The notes: generated by a model from the letters alone, not told the origin. A stretch of DNA of 64,000 nt from an uncultured Bacteroidales bacterium (GCA_905233685.1 CAJOEZ010000003.1:141800-205799); one strand, 5' to 3'. Shown: positions 33,882 to 43,520, counted from the stretch's first letter. Numbers and translations: made by a program.

Positions 33882-35285
33882 ATGAAAGCCGCATGGCAGA
33901 TAGTATGGTTTTTCGCCTTGTTGTTTTGCTTTGCCTGTGGCAAAACAACAGAGCGACATTCAACTGAAGCCGTGCAAAATGCTCAAATCGAGTATGATAG
34001 AGGTTTCGCTTGCCTTCAAAATGACAGTTTGATGGAGGCACTTCCGCATTTCTTTGCCGTGGCCAACCGTTTGGAATGGCTGCCCGAGGACATGACGGAG
34101 GACGAGATGCTACTCACCTCGAAGGCGTATTTCCAGATGGCGAATGTTTTCAGGCCAAAGATGGAGACTAACGCCGAAATTGACGCACTGCGACAGGCTT
34201 TGCGTTATCAGACCGCCATCCCCGACACCGCTTGGATTATCCGCTCAAGCCTGCAATTGGCAGATGCCTTGGAAGTCATCCAAGAAAACGATTCCGCCTC
34301 GTTTTATCTCAACCGTGTGATGCCGTTGATAGACACCGTTTCAGGCGATGTGGAGGATTATATCAGCGCCCGATTTCTGTTGTCGTGTCTGTATTACGAC
34401 AAGGGAGAAATCGACTCTTGTGTGATGGTGCAGAAGCAGATCATCGACTTCAAGGCACGGCGCGGCATGGACACCAAAAACGATTCGGTAGGCATTGGAA
34501 TCAACCTGTTTTTCGCTAATTTCCATGCAGCGGCGAAGCCTTATCTGCTGAAGGTGTTGGAGGCCGATTTCGATGATGTGAAACGTGGTGCCGTCATGTC
34601 GCTCTTGGGGCAGATTTACGAAGAGGAAAACCAACCCGACAGTGCGGCAATGTTTCATGTTTTCAGCCCTACCTATGTGCAAGCCGAATCGGAGCGAGTG
34701 AGCGATGGGATGCTGGCCATGAAGCAATACGAGCAATTCAAGGCGGAACGTGACGCACGATTGCAGGCTTTGCGGGAGCAAAAGACCTTGCGGAAACGGA
34801 TGGCCGCCTTGCTTTGGATTGGCTTGGCTTTGATGGTGTTGGCCATCGTTGTTGGGGCAATCGTCAAGCGGAGGAGAAGGCGCAATGCTTCTTTCGCGGC
34901 GGGTTGGGTGCAATTTGAGCAGTCGGACATTTTCGTGCGCATCCGTCAGCGGTTGGCCGCCGATGCCCCCAAGATTTCCTCGAAGAATGTGGAGGATTTT
35001 TCCCATTTGGCCTTGAGCCAAGCCGACTTTGTGGCCTTGAAAGACGCTGTGGACGCTGCGTTTGGCGGTTTCGCCACCCGTTTGGCGGCACGCTACCCCG
35101 ACCTCAGCCCCGCCGACCTCAACGCCTGCTGCCTTGCCCTGACGGGCTTAAGCCATGCCGAAATGGCCGTGCTGCAAGGCGTGAAATACAACTCGTTCAC
35201 CAACCGCATCACGAAAATCAAGAAAACCCTCGGCACCGAAGAGAGCCTTTCGGCTTGCCTGAAAAACATGCTGAAAGAGGGCTGA
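33882..35285 (+). CDS. Membrane-anchored TPR protein with C-terminal HTH-like domain
   Basis: 467 residues. The N-terminal signal sequence has a Cys near its end (CFACG, Cys19), so it may be a lipoprotein or simply anchored. TPR-like helices fill about 30-280, followed by a coiled coil and a transmembrane helix (about 308-328). The C-terminal region carries YPDLSPADLNACCLALTGLS, HAEMAVLQGVKYNSFTNRI and TKIKKTLG, a helical domain with a LuxR-like HTH pattern. The same architecture recurs at 51609-52952. Such proteins are plausible membrane-bound regulators with a periplasmic sensor part. It lies between the barrel gene and two T9SS cargo genes. Confidence 0.78.
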   Translation: MKAAWQIVWFFALLFCFACGKTTERHSTEAVQNAQIEYDRGFACLQNDSLMEALPHFFAVANRLEWLPEDMTEDEMLLTSKAYFQMANVFRPKMETNAEIDALRQALRYQTAIPDTAWIIRSSLQLADALEVIQENDSASFYLNRVMPLIDTVSGDVEDYISARFLLSCLYYDKGEIDSCVMVQKQIIDFKARRGMDTKNDSVGIGINLFFANFHAAAKPYLLKVLEADFDDVKRGAVMSLLGQIYEEENQPDSAAMFHVFSPTYVQAESERVSDGMLAMKQYEQFKAERDARLQALREQKTLRKRMAALLWIGLALMVLAIVVGAIVKRRRRRNASFAAGWVQFEQSDIFVRIRQRLAADAPKISSKNVEDFSHLALSQADFVALKDAVDAAFGGFATRLAARYPDLSPADLNACCLALTGLSHAEMAVLQGVKYNSFTNRITKIKKTLGTEESLSACLKNMLKEG

Positions 35286-35387
35286 AACGCTCGATTTTCG
35301 GGAAAAAGTGTCTTTTGTGCGGCAAAAACGCGAAAAATGTGTGTGAAATGTGTGTGTGATTTTTGCAAATGGCGTTGTTTTTTGCTA

Positions 35388-35395
35388 TAATTTTG
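35388..35395 (+). promoter_or_regulatory. -7 promoter element for the two T9SS surface proteins
   Basis: TAATTTTG, 25 bp before the ATG at 35421. A TTG at 35363-35365 gives 22-bp spacing. Confidence 0.5.
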
Positions 35396-35420
35396 GACGC
35401 AAATACCAATTCTTATCACT

Positions 35421-37277
35421 ATGGAAAAAGCAAGACTAAGAATTTACGCCCTACTTGCGCTCCTGTTATTGGAAACGGCATCTGCGTTTGCCCAAGTCAC
35501 TACGGGGCGCGATTTTTGGGTGACACTGTTGCCCAATAGCAGAGAAGGCGAAATCCCAGAGCCTGCCCTGTGGATTACTGCCAACGAGTCCACTACGGGA
35601 AGCGTGACAAACCCCAACACGGGCTGGCAAGAAAACTTTTCAGTGGAGGCCGGATGTAGCGTCTACATTCCCATTCCATTAGAACAGGCTTTTGAGATGC
35701 ACCTTTCGGATACGGTGCTCAACATCGGCCTGCATGTGACGGCCAAACAGCCTGTTTCCGTAGTCGTGGCCAATTACGAAGGGGCCTGTTTCGATACATC
35801 CAAATCCTTGCCAACCAATACATTGGGAAGCGAATATTTGGTGCAAACTTACGAAAATTTTGGCACGTATGATTTTTTGCGCTCGGTTTTGTCCGTCGTT
35901 GCCACCGAGGACAACACCACCGTGGATTTTCAGTTGAGTTGCGAAACGATGAACGGACATCAGGCCAACCAGCCTCTTTCGGTGACCTTAAATGCAGGGC
36001 AGGTCTATCAGTTGCAATCGGAGCATTTGTGCAATTTTTCAGGAACACGCGTGACCTCCCGCAACGGAAAACCCATCGCCGTGTTTGCAGGCAACCGAGG
36101 TTTGGGCGTACCTTATTTCAACACACCCTACATCGACCATGCTGAAGAAGTGATGCTGCCTGCGTCCACTTTAGGCCGCCATTTTGTGGTGACGCAATCC
36201 CTTCGCCGCCCTGCCGACTATGTGCGCGTTACAGCCATGAAAGACCATTGCGAGGTGCGCAGGGACGGCACTTTGGTGCGTACCCTCAACGCAGGGCAGT
36301 CCTTCGTTTTTGAACTTACCGACGACTATCCCGCCATCTATCTCGAAACCTCTGAACCCGCCATCGTCGGCAAGTTCTTTTATGGCCACGACGATATTCC
36401 AGGTGCTATAGGCGACCCCGCCCTGGCCACCATACTCCCGATGGAGCAGCAAACAAACCGCGCCCTGTTTTGCGCCCACAACACCCTCATCTCAAAATGG
36501 CATTATCTCAACATAGTGACCGAAACCGCTTCAGTATCAGGGATGCAACTTGATGGCGAGCCTATTGACGACCTTTTTGAAGTGGTGGCAAGTAAGCCCG
36601 AATATGCCTACGCGAGATTCCAAATTGCTGACACGACACACATCTTGGAGAATACGGAAGGCGGCTTTGTGGCTCATGTTTATGGCATGGGGGGTGCCGA
36701 AGCCTATTCCTATTTCCTTGATGCGGCGATGCTCACAACCGCGCTGACGGTGAACGACACAAGCGAATGGCTTCACCCCGATGGCTTCTATTTTGACCTG
36801 AATGAAGCTTTGAACCTCGATTTACAGTTGAATTATGAGATGACCGAGGCTCATTGGACATACGGCGACGGCATGACGGAAATACTCACCGACACGGAGG
36901 CTTGGCATACCTATTCCACACAAGGCAACTATCCCGTGACTTGCGAGGTGTTCAGAACCGACGCACAAGGGCGGCGCGTCTTGGCTGGCTATGTGAGCAC
37001 CGTCATCCACGCGGGCTATGAAAGTGTGGAAAGCCACGACTATACCAACGAATGTAACTTATTTCCCAATCCAGCCAACTCGGAAGTGAGCATCGAGGGC
37101 CAAGGCATCACTTCTGTCCGGCTGACGAACTGCTACGGGCAAGTGGTCATGGAACAAACTTGCGAGTCTGTTGACTTTATGGCTCTTGACTTAACGGAAT
37201 TGCCGATAGGCATTTATATTATTGAAGTCGTTGCATCGAGCTATCATACTATAAAACAATTAGTTATAAGTAGATAA
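35421..37277 (+). CDS. T9SS-exported surface protein with IgGFc-binding-like region
   Basis: 618 residues with a signal peptide (about 1-25, ending SAFAQ). The N-terminal 400 residues (GRDFWVTLLPN, VTAKQPVSVVVANYEG, LPTNTLGSEY) resemble the IgGFc-binding-protein N-terminal domain seen in surface adhesins. A PKD-like region lies at about 470-540 (AHWTYGDG, AWHTYSTQGNYPVTCEV). A type A T9SS sorting domain ends the protein (NLFPNPANSEVSIEGQG, GIYIIEV). It is expected on the cell surface or released; the ligand is unknown. The next gene begins 23 bp downstream. Confidence 0.83.
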   Translation: MEKARLRIYALLALLLLETASAFAQVTTGRDFWVTLLPNSREGEIPEPALWITANESTTGSVTNPNTGWQENFSVEAGCSVYIPIPLEQAFEMHLSDTVLNIGLHVTAKQPVSVVVANYEGACFDTSKSLPTNTLGSEYLVQTYENFGTYDFLRSVLSVVATEDNTTVDFQLSCETMNGHQANQPLSVTLNAGQVYQLQSEHLCNFSGTRVTSRNGKPIAVFAGNRGLGVPYFNTPYIDHAEEVMLPASTLGRHFVVTQSLRRPADYVRVTAMKDHCEVRRDGTLVRTLNAGQSFVFELTDDYPAIYLETSEPAIVGKFFYGHDDIPGAIGDPALATILPMEQQTNRALFCAHNTLISKWHYLNIVTETASVSGMQLDGEPIDDLFEVVASKPEYAYARFQIADTTHILENTEGGFVAHVYGMGGAEAYSYFLDAAMLTTALTVNDTSEWLHPDGFYFDLNEALNLDLQLNYEMTEAHWTYGDGMTEILTDTEAWHTYSTQGNYPVTCEVFRTDAQGRRVLAGYVSTVIHAGYESVESHDYTNECNLFPNPANSEVSIEGQGITSVRLTNCYGQVVMEQTCESVDFMALDLTELPIGIYIIEVVASSYHTIKQLVISR

Positions 37278-37300
37278 TTGAGAATAAAACCCAAAACACC

Positions 37301-39181
37301 ATGAAGAGACTAATCACCATCCTCATCGCCCTGTGCGCAACATCAGCGCAAGCGCAACTCATCGTCACCTCGGCTGACTCCATTCAGCAATGCACCCCCG
37401 AATGGTTAGTGCGTAACGTGCTGCTCGAAAGCGGCGTGACGGTTTCCAACGTCCGCTTCAACGGATCGCCGGACATCATCGACTGCAACAGCATCGGCTA
37501 CTTTGATACAGGCAACAGCCCGACCAACTTGGGCATCGAGGCGGGACTTATCCTTGCCACGGGTGGCGTTTCGGTGGCGGTCGGGCCGAATGATCGCGAT
37601 GACAAAATCGTGCGAACCAGCTGCGGAGAATACATCGACGAAACCCTCGAAGCCATTTCTTATGCTCCAGATTCGGTCTTCGACATGGCCGTGCTTGAGT
37701 TCGACTTCGTGCCTTGGGACAAAGAGGTTTCGTTCAACTATGTGTTTGCCTCGGAGGAATATTTGGAGTGGGTTGGCTCGTATTACAACGATGTTTTTGG
37801 CTTTTTCGTCACGGGCATCAACCCTGAAGGCGGCTACTACGAAAACCAGAACATGGCCCTAATCCCAGGCACTGACGAAACAGTGAGCATCAACAGCGTC
37901 TATACCCAGCACAATTCGGAATATTTCGTGAACAATGCAGGCGGACAAACCATTCAGTTTGACGGTTTTACGACGGTATTGACAGTGAGTTTCAGGGTGG
38001 AACCCTTCACGGAGTACCATATCAAAATGGGCATTTGCGACGTGGGCGACCCCGACTGGGATTCGGGCGTTTTCCTTGAGGCACACAGTTTCATGTCGAA
38101 TTTCACCTACGACATGACCATCGACAAGACACCCTATCAAGAAATCCCTGAAAACCAATATTTTTGCACCAACCATAGCATCGATTTCAGTACCGTTACC
38201 GAGTGGAATTACGACGATGTAGTTTGGTATTTTGGAGACGGCACTTCGGCTCATGGTGCCAATGCCTTGCACACCTACGCCGAAGATGGCGTTTACGAGG
38301 TCGTGAATGTGTTGCGCAATCCCCATCGCGCCCAAGATTCGCTCTTCCTGACCACCACCATCGAAACAAGGTCGTTTTCCTCATCGGAGGAGGCTGCCAC
38401 TTGCCAAAGCGAGCCTTACCTTTGGCATGGGCAGATTTTGGAGCAAACGGGTGTTTACACAGACACCCTGCCGTCCATTTCTGGCTGCGACAGCATTGTT
38501 ACATTGCATCTTATTGTCTATGAGGATTATACAACAGAAATCGATGAAACACACTGCGAAAAGTTTGATTGGAACGGCCAAACCTACATGGAGTCAGGAG
38601 TTTACGAATACCTCGGACAAAGCATCCACGGCTGCGACAGCACGGCCATTTTGAACCTTACCATCAAACACAATTACGTTTCAGCCTTGCAAGGTCCTGA
38701 ATGGGTGGTTGCGGAAGGCATCTATAGCTATGCCGTCCCCGATTCCCTGACCATCGCGCCCGGCACCTTGACTTGGACGTGCAGCCGCCCCGAATGGCAA
38801 ATCACGCCTTCCAACGACGGCTATCATTGTGACCTTGAGGCAACTACCCTTGGGCAAGGCATCCTCACCGCCCGAACAGGCATGGAATGTGACTCGCTTT
38901 TCAGCATTACAGTCAATGCGTCAGGGTTTGATGTGGAAGAAAACAAAACGACCGAGATACAACTTTTCCCCAATCCCGCCTATTCACAGGTGAGTATTGT
39001 AGGCACACAAATCAACCACATCCGAGTGATAAACAGCCTTGGACAAGTGGTTTTGGAGCATGTTTGCGAATCGGAAAACCTCGTTATTTTAGAAATCGGT
39101 TCGTTGCCTAATGGCGTTTATTCGGTGGAAATCGCCACGGCGAGCGGGAGGACGGTCAAACGGTTATTGTTGTTGCAATAG
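37301..39181 (+). CDS. T9SS-exported choice-of-anchor L / PKD surface protein
   Basis: 626 residues with a signal peptide (about 1-18, ending SAQAQ). The first 270 residues match the choice-of-anchor L layout: VRNVLLESGVTVSNVRFNG, FDMAVLEFDFVP and FNYVFASEEYLEWVG. A PKD domain follows (about 290-350, WYFGDGTSAHGANALHTYAEDG), then a Cys-containing repeat (HGCDSTAILNL and the similar SGCDSIVTLHL). The C-terminus is a type A T9SS sorting domain (QLFPNPAYSQVSI, NGVYSVEI). It is probably co-transcribed with the preceding surface protein. Confidence 0.85.
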   Translation: MKRLITILIALCATSAQAQLIVTSADSIQQCTPEWLVRNVLLESGVTVSNVRFNGSPDIIDCNSIGYFDTGNSPTNLGIEAGLILATGGVSVAVGPNDRDDKIVRTSCGEYIDETLEAISYAPDSVFDMAVLEFDFVPWDKEVSFNYVFASEEYLEWVGSYYNDVFGFFVTGINPEGGYYENQNMALIPGTDETVSINSVYTQHNSEYFVNNAGGQTIQFDGFTTVLTVSFRVEPFTEYHIKMGICDVGDPDWDSGVFLEAHSFMSNFTYDMTIDKTPYQEIPENQYFCTNHSIDFSTVTEWNYDDVVWYFGDGTSAHGANALHTYAEDGVYEVVNVLRNPHRAQDSLFLTTTIETRSFSSSEEAATCQSEPYLWHGQILEQTGVYTDTLPSISGCDSIVTLHLIVYEDYTTEIDETHCEKFDWNGQTYMESGVYEYLGQSIHGCDSTAILNLTIKHNYVSALQGPEWVVAEGIYSYAVPDSLTIAPGTLTWTCSRPEWQITPSNDGYHCDLEATTLGQGILTARTGMECDSLFSITVNASGFDVEENKTTEIQLFPNPAYSQVSIVGTQINHIRVINSLGQVVLEHVCESENLVILEIGSLPNGVYSVEIATASGRTVKRLLLLQ

Positions 39182-39207
39182 GAGTGTTGATTTTTCTAAC
39201 TCCTACC

Positions 39208-39954
39208 TCACTTCGCCTTCCCTTGATTGGCGACGGCAGCCATCAGCGCGGCCACCTTTTCGGGGTCGCCGAGGAAGAAGTCTTTCTGAAGCTTCATGTT
39301 GTCATCGAACTCGAAGACGTAGGGGATGCCCGTCGGGATGTTGAAAGCGATGATTTCGTCGTTGCTCATGCCTTTCAGCACCTTCACCACGCCGCGCAGG
39401 CTGTTGCCGTGGGCGACGACAAGCACTTGGTCGTGAGTTTCAAAAGCCTTCATGATGTTGTTCTCGTAATAAGGCATCACACGCTCGATGGTGTCGCAGA
39501 GGGCTTCGGTGAGCGGGATTTGCTCGTCGGTGAGTTCGGCGTAGCGCGGGTCCATGCGCGGACTCTTGGGGTCGTTCATGTCTAACGCGGGCGGACGCAC
39601 GTCGAAGGCGCGACGCCACAGACGCACTTGTTCATCGCCGTATTTCTCGGCGGTCATCTTTTTGTCCAAGCCTTGCAGCTGGCCATACGACTTCTCGTTG
39701 AGGCGCCATGACTTGTATACTGGCAGCCAGTCCATGTCCATGGCTTCCAAAGCCAAGTTCAAGGTCTTGATAGCGCGTTTGAGGTAAGAGGTGAAGCAGA
39801 TTTCAGGCTTGTAGCCGTTTTCTTTGAGTACTTTACCGGCCTCGATGGCTTCTTGCACGCCTTTTTCCGAAAGGTCAACGTTGGTCCACCCCGTGAAGAG
39901 GTTCAGTTTGTTCCATTCACTTTCTCCGTGACGGATGAGGATTAGTTTTTTCAT
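39208..39954 (-). CDS. gpmA: 2,3-bisphosphoglycerate-dependent phosphoglycerate mutase
   Basis: 248 residues. The motif IRHGESEWN contains the phospho-accepting His9; His182 (VVAHGNSLRG) and Glu87 complete the active site. It interconverts 3- and 2-phosphoglycerate in glycolysis. It is downstream of the OstA-like gene (11-bp gap) and convergent with the T9SS gene at 37301-39181. Confidence 0.97.
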   Translation of the reverse strand: MKKLILIRHGESEWNKLNLFTGWTNVDLSEKGVQEAIEAGKVLKENGYKPEICFTSYLKRAIKTLNLALEAMDMDWLPVYKSWRLNEKSYGQLQGLDKKMTAEKYGDEQVRLWRRAFDVRPPALDMNDPKSPRMDPRYAELTDEQIPLTEALCDTIERVMPYYENNIMKAFETHDQVLVVAHGNSLRGVVKVLKGMSNDEIIAFNIPTGIPYVFEFDDNMKLQKDFFLGDPEKVAALMAAVANQGKAK

Positions 39955-39965
39955 TTTGTATAGTT

Positions 39966-41612
39966 TTAGTTACTGTTGATGTCTTTTCTCTCCCGATGCC
40001 TTTTCGGTTGATCCGCTTGGGCTTCTGGCTCGGAGGAGGTTTCCGTTTGCGTTTCAGAGGAAACAGCTTGTGGCATAACGGCCTCGGCTTTTCTGAAGAT
40101 GTCGTTCTTGTCCTTGGGGCGGGCCTCGTCGTGCCATTTGAAACCGGCCAGTTTGCGGGCGTCGTCCTTTAGGTCGGATTCGGGGTACAGGGTCTCGTTG
40201 ATGTCCTGATAGCCCTTGATGACAGAGATGCTGCCGCCGTCCATCTCGATGACCATGGTGGCCGATTTTGAAATGTCGATGCCGATGAGCGAACCGTCGT
40301 CGTCGCGAATCCAATATAGGGTTTCGGCAGCACCGCCATCAACGTTGACGCGCTGGATGCTGCCGTTGCGGAAGCGCGAGATGATGTCCTGCCCCTTGAT
40401 TTGGTTGAAACCCTCGATAGAATCTTGCGAGATGATAAAAGCGTTGCCTTTTTGCAGCACCCAGTCGATGCTCTCGCCATTGGTCTTGATGTCGATGTCG
40501 GTACCGGAGAGCTGGCTGTCTTCCGTCCATAAAATCGGCGTGACCCGCATACGGATGGTGGAGTCGGCCATGAGGTAAGTCAGCGTGTCGCATTTGCCCT
40601 GTATGTCTGATTTATAAAACCTTACGTTGCGCCGTGCGATGAGTTTTTTCAGCTCTTCCTTTTCCTTGTCAAAATGGAAAAACAGGGTGTCGCCGTGGAT
40701 GTATAGCGAGTCGGAGTCGTAATAGATGGCGTAGGCGCTGTCGGTGGCAAGGGAAAAATTGCGGTGTTCCCAAAGCTCCATGTAATCGCCGCGCATGATG
40801 ATTTTATACGAAGTGTCAATCATGTCGACCTGGTTGAAGGCCTTGGCTAAGCCGATGTTGCGGTCGTATTGGATGGAATCGGAGCGCATGAATTGGGTTT
40901 CGTTGTGCATGAAAGGCCGCTTGTCCAAGAAGACAAAGTCTTCATCTACAAGGTAATAGCCGTGCCTGCCGTCCAAGATGTTCTCCTTGTTGATGATGGT
41001 GGTCGGGCCTTCGAACCACATTTTCTCGATGGCCGTATTATAATATAAGGTGTCGGTGTACATCTGGTATTTCGGGCTGAGCACTTCCACGTTCTCGAAG
41101 AAGGAAAACTCCTTGATGTCGTCACGGTAGAAGCCGATGCAGCTGATGAGGGTCTTGTCGCCGCGCACGGTGGTTGCGCTGTCGGGATAGGCGGCGAGGT
41201 GCAGGTTGCGGCTGTAGGTGAGGTATTCGGTGAAGAGGGTAGTGGAGTCGTCCATAAGCCTCACGTTGTAATAGAATTCCGCAAAGCGGGTGTCGCCGTT
41301 GTAATGTAGCAAGTCGCTGAATATCTCGACGCTGTCGTTCACGATGATGTGGACGTTTTGAAAGGCGTTGAAGCTGTTGGTTTTTTCGAAAAAGTAGGCC
41401 GAGTCGCAGAAGAAATAGGCTGAGTCATGGCGTATTTTGACATGACCGAGGAGCCGCTGCATATCGCCCAAACTCTTCGAATAGGTCATCTTGTCGTAGT
41501 TCTCGATGTGGACCTTGGTTTTCTTGCGCTGTATAGTGTCGTTCTGCTGAGCCGCAAGAGTTTGCGTCAACAGAAGGAGTAGTGATGCTATGAGAAACCG
41601 TCTGAGGATCAT
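39966..41612 (-). CDS. OstA/LptA-like outer-membrane biogenesis protein
   Basis: 548 residues with a signal peptide (about 1-21, ending TLAAQ). Repeated beta-jelly-roll units follow (MQRLLGHVKIRHDSAYFFCDSA, AFQNVHIIVNDSVEIFSDLL, MWFEGPTTIINKENILDGR), characteristic of OstA-like proteins of LPS transport. The C-terminus (about 515-548) is polar and low in order. It is larger than LptA; Bacteroidota commonly carry such extended OstA-like proteins. A TACTTTTG promoter lies upstream, divergent from the CDF transporter. Confidence 0.85.
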   Translation of the reverse strand: MILRRFLIASLLLLLTQTLAAQQNDTIQRKKTKVHIENYDKMTYSKSLGDMQRLLGHVKIRHDSAYFFCDSAYFFEKTNSFNAFQNVHIIVNDSVEIFSDLLHYNGDTRFAEFYYNVRLMDDSTTLFTEYLTYSRNLHLAAYPDSATTVRGDKTLISCIGFYRDDIKEFSFFENVEVLSPKYQMYTDTLYYNTAIEKMWFEGPTTIINKENILDGRHGYYLVDEDFVFLDKRPFMHNETQFMRSDSIQYDRNIGLAKAFNQVDMIDTSYKIIMRGDYMELWEHRNFSLATDSAYAIYYDSDSLYIHGDTLFFHFDKEKEELKKLIARRNVRFYKSDIQGKCDTLTYLMADSTIRMRVTPILWTEDSQLSGTDIDIKTNGESIDWVLQKGNAFIISQDSIEGFNQIKGQDIISRFRNGSIQRVNVDGGAAETLYWIRDDDGSLIGIDISKSATMVIEMDGGSISVIKGYQDINETLYPESDLKDDARKLAGFKWHDEARPKDKNDIFRKAEAVMPQAVSSETQTETSSEPEAQADQPKRHRERKDINSN

Positions 41613-41657
41613 CTTCGAAATAACGCGCTGTTGGAGCTTTCATTGTGAATTGAGACA

Positions 41658-41726
41658 CAAAAGTAGGGAATTCTTGGTTACAAAAGCCTTTGTTTTCGCT
41701 TTTCAACGGCAAATTCTCTACCTTTG
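41658..41726. promoter_or_regulatory. Divergent promoters of the OstA-like and CDF transporter genes
   Basis: TACTTTTG on the minus strand (41665-41658) for the OstA-like gene, and TACCTTTG on the plus strand (41719-41726) for the transporter. The latter supports the transporter start at 41746 rather than an ATG at 41590. Confidence 0.6.
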
Positions 41727-41745
41727 CAGCCCAAATTTGACTCCT

Positions 41746-42648
41746 ATGGAAAAGACAATGAACCGCGAAAAAGAAATCTACAAGGTGACCCTTGTCGGCA
41801 GCGCGGTGAACGTTATTTTGTTGCTGTTCAAGTTTGTGGCAGGCATTGTGGGGCATAGTTCGGCGATGATAGCTGACGCCGCGCACTCACTCTCCGACTT
41901 TGTGACGGACATCATCGTTTTGGTGTTCGTCAAAATCAGCCACAAGCCGCAGGACAAGTCGCACGACTACGGCCATGGGAAATATGAGACCTTGGCCCTG
42001 ACCATGATTGGTATCGCTTTGATGGCGGTCGCCATTGGCATTATTGTCAAAGGCGCGGTGAAGATTGCGGCTTGGGCCAACGGCGCTGCGCTTGAAGCTC
42101 CAGGGATGCTGGCTTTTTGGGCCGCCATCGTGTCGATTGTGCTGAAAGAGGCCGTTTATCGTTATTCCATCATCAAGGCGCGGAAACTGAACTCAAAGGC
42201 CGTAGAAGCCAACGCTTGGCACCATCGCAGCGACGCGCTGTCGTCCATTGGCACGGCGGTGGGTATTGGTGGCGCCATATTCCTTGGCGAGCGTTGGACC
42301 ATCCTTGACCCGATTGCCTCTGTGGTAGTGGGTGCCTTTATCGTCAAGGTGGCTTTCGACTTACTCAAAAACGGCATCGGCGACCTGATGGAGCAATCCC
42401 TCCCCGACCAAGTAGAGGACGAAATCTTGGATTTGGTGGCGAAACTGCCAGGCGTCACAAAGCCCCACGACCTGCGTACAAGGCGTATTGGCAACCACTA
42501 CGCCATCGAGTTACACATCCTTATGGACGGCAACATCAGTCTCAAGGAAGCCCATGACAAGGCCACCGAAGTGGAAAACTTGCTTCGCCAACATTATGGC
42601 GAAGAGACCCATGTGGCCGTGCATGTAGAGCCGAAAGAGGAATTATAG
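41746..42648 (+). CDS. Cation diffusion facilitator family transporter
   Basis: 300 residues from the ATG at 41746; a longer frame from 41590 would start before the promoter. Six transmembrane helices are expected. Metal-site motifs are visible: His47 and Asp51 (HSLSD, helix 2) and WHHRSDALSS (helix 5), with HDYGHGKYE in the first cytoplasmic loop. The C-terminal cytoplasmic domain (about 205-295) is present. The family exports divalent metals such as Zn2+ or Fe2+ in exchange for protons. The exact metal cannot be read. Confidence 0.93.
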   Translation: MEKTMNREKEIYKVTLVGSAVNVILLLFKFVAGIVGHSSAMIADAAHSLSDFVTDIIVLVFVKISHKPQDKSHDYGHGKYETLALTMIGIALMAVAIGIIVKGAVKIAAWANGAALEAPGMLAFWAAIVSIVLKEAVYRYSIIKARKLNSKAVEANAWHHRSDALSSIGTAVGIGGAIFLGERWTILDPIASVVVGAFIVKVAFDLLKNGIGDLMEQSLPDQVEDEILDLVAKLPGVTKPHDLRTRRIGNHYAIELHILMDGNISLKEAHDKATEVENLLRQHYGEETHVAVHVEPKEEL

Positions 42649-42667
42649 CGACCGCTGCGAAAAGGAG

Positions 42668-43507
42668 TCATCCTTCACGCTCCGCACAAAACACCGCCAG
42701 AAATTTCAAAGCCTCAAGGGTTTCCGAAGGTGGAAAGACTTCCAAGGTTTTCAGAACCTTATCAAAATAGACAGGCAGTAGGTTTTTGGCAGTTTCCATG
42801 TTTTCGTTGTCGAGGATGTCGTCGCGCAACTGGAAAAGAATGCCGAAATTCAGCCCGAAATCCGCGATTTGCCGGATTTGTTCCTCGGTTGCATTCACCG
42901 AAAGTGCTCCCGCCACGCAACATGAGCGCATCAGCAGGGCGGTTTTGCGGGTGATGATTTCGAGATAGTTGAGGTCCCTGAGCTCGTCGAAGGGCCGGGA
43001 CAACAATATTGAATCATCTATAGGTCGGCCCTTCGACAGGCTCAGGGACCTTGCATCCTGCATCAATTCCCCTTCACTCATGGCGGCGGTGGTGCTTAGC
43101 ATTTCCTGAAGGATGGCAAGGTCGTCAGGGTGGGAGAGAAGTAGCATGGCTTTGGCCAAGAGGTAATCTCCAGCTAGCACCGCCGAAAGATTGCCAAACT
43201 GTGCTTTCACTGAGGATTTGCCACGTCTTTGGTCCGCATTATCCACCACATCGTCATGAACTAAAGTGGCGGTATGCAGCATCTCCACAAAGGTGGCCGC
43301 CCGCAGCGTTTGCCCGTTGACTTCACCGAACATTTTCGCGCCAAGTAGCACCAAAATTGGGCGTAGGCGTTTGCCCCGCGTGTCCAAAACATAGCACATG
43401 ATGCTGTCCATAGGCTCAGTTTCGGCACGCAAAGTCTGCCCGAAAAAGGCTTCAAACTGCTGCACTTCGGCGGCGATGGGCGATATGATTTGGTTTATGG
43501 ATTTCAC
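42668..43507 (-). CDS. Polyprenyl synthetase family protein, GTG start, with insert and internal deletion
   Basis: 279 residues from a GTG at 43507. The ATG at 43534 would be upstream of a TAATTTTG promoter element (43520-43513), and homologues begin near (M)KSINQI. The first Asp-rich motif DDVVD (85-89) and the second (FQLRDDILD, 225-233) are intact. Residues about 153-179 (SLSLSKGRP to SRPFDELRD) are encoded by a family B palindromic repeat inserted in frame. After the second motif about 70 residues usual for the family, including the GKxTxP region, are missing, and the protein goes straight to the C-terminal helix LEVFPPSETLEAL. Chain elongation for quinone or undecaprenyl synthesis is the family role. 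Activity here is uncertain. Confidence 0.82.
   Translation of the reverse strand: MKSINQIISPIAAEVQQFEAFFGQTLRAETEPMDSIMCYVLDTRGKRLRPILVLLGAKMFGEVNGQTLRAATFVEMLHTATLVHDDVVDNADQRRGKSSVKAQFGNLSAVLAGDYLLAKAMLLLSHPDDLAILQEMLSTTAAMSEGELMQDARSLSLSKGRPIDDSILLSRPFDELRDLNYLEIITRKTALLMRSCCVAGALSVNATEEQIRQIADFGLNFGILFQLRDDILDNENMETAKNLLPVYFDKVLKTLEVFPPSETLEALKFLAVFCAEREG
42973..43050. repeat. Dispersed palindromic repeat family B, full copy, in frame
   Basis: Arms GGTCCCTGAG..GTCGAAGGGCC and GGCCCTTCGAC..CTCAGGGACC are complementary over their length. The element is 78 bp (26 codons) and lies inside the polyprenyl synthetase gene. Confidence 0.88.
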
Positions 43508-43512
43508 GGGTG

Positions 43513-43520
43513 CAAAATTA
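43513..43520 (-). promoter_or_regulatory. -7 promoter element for the polyprenyl synthetase
   Basis: TAATTTTG followed by CACCC; it decides for the GTG start at 43507. Initiation would be at or close to the GTG, so the mRNA may be leaderless. Confidence 0.5.
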
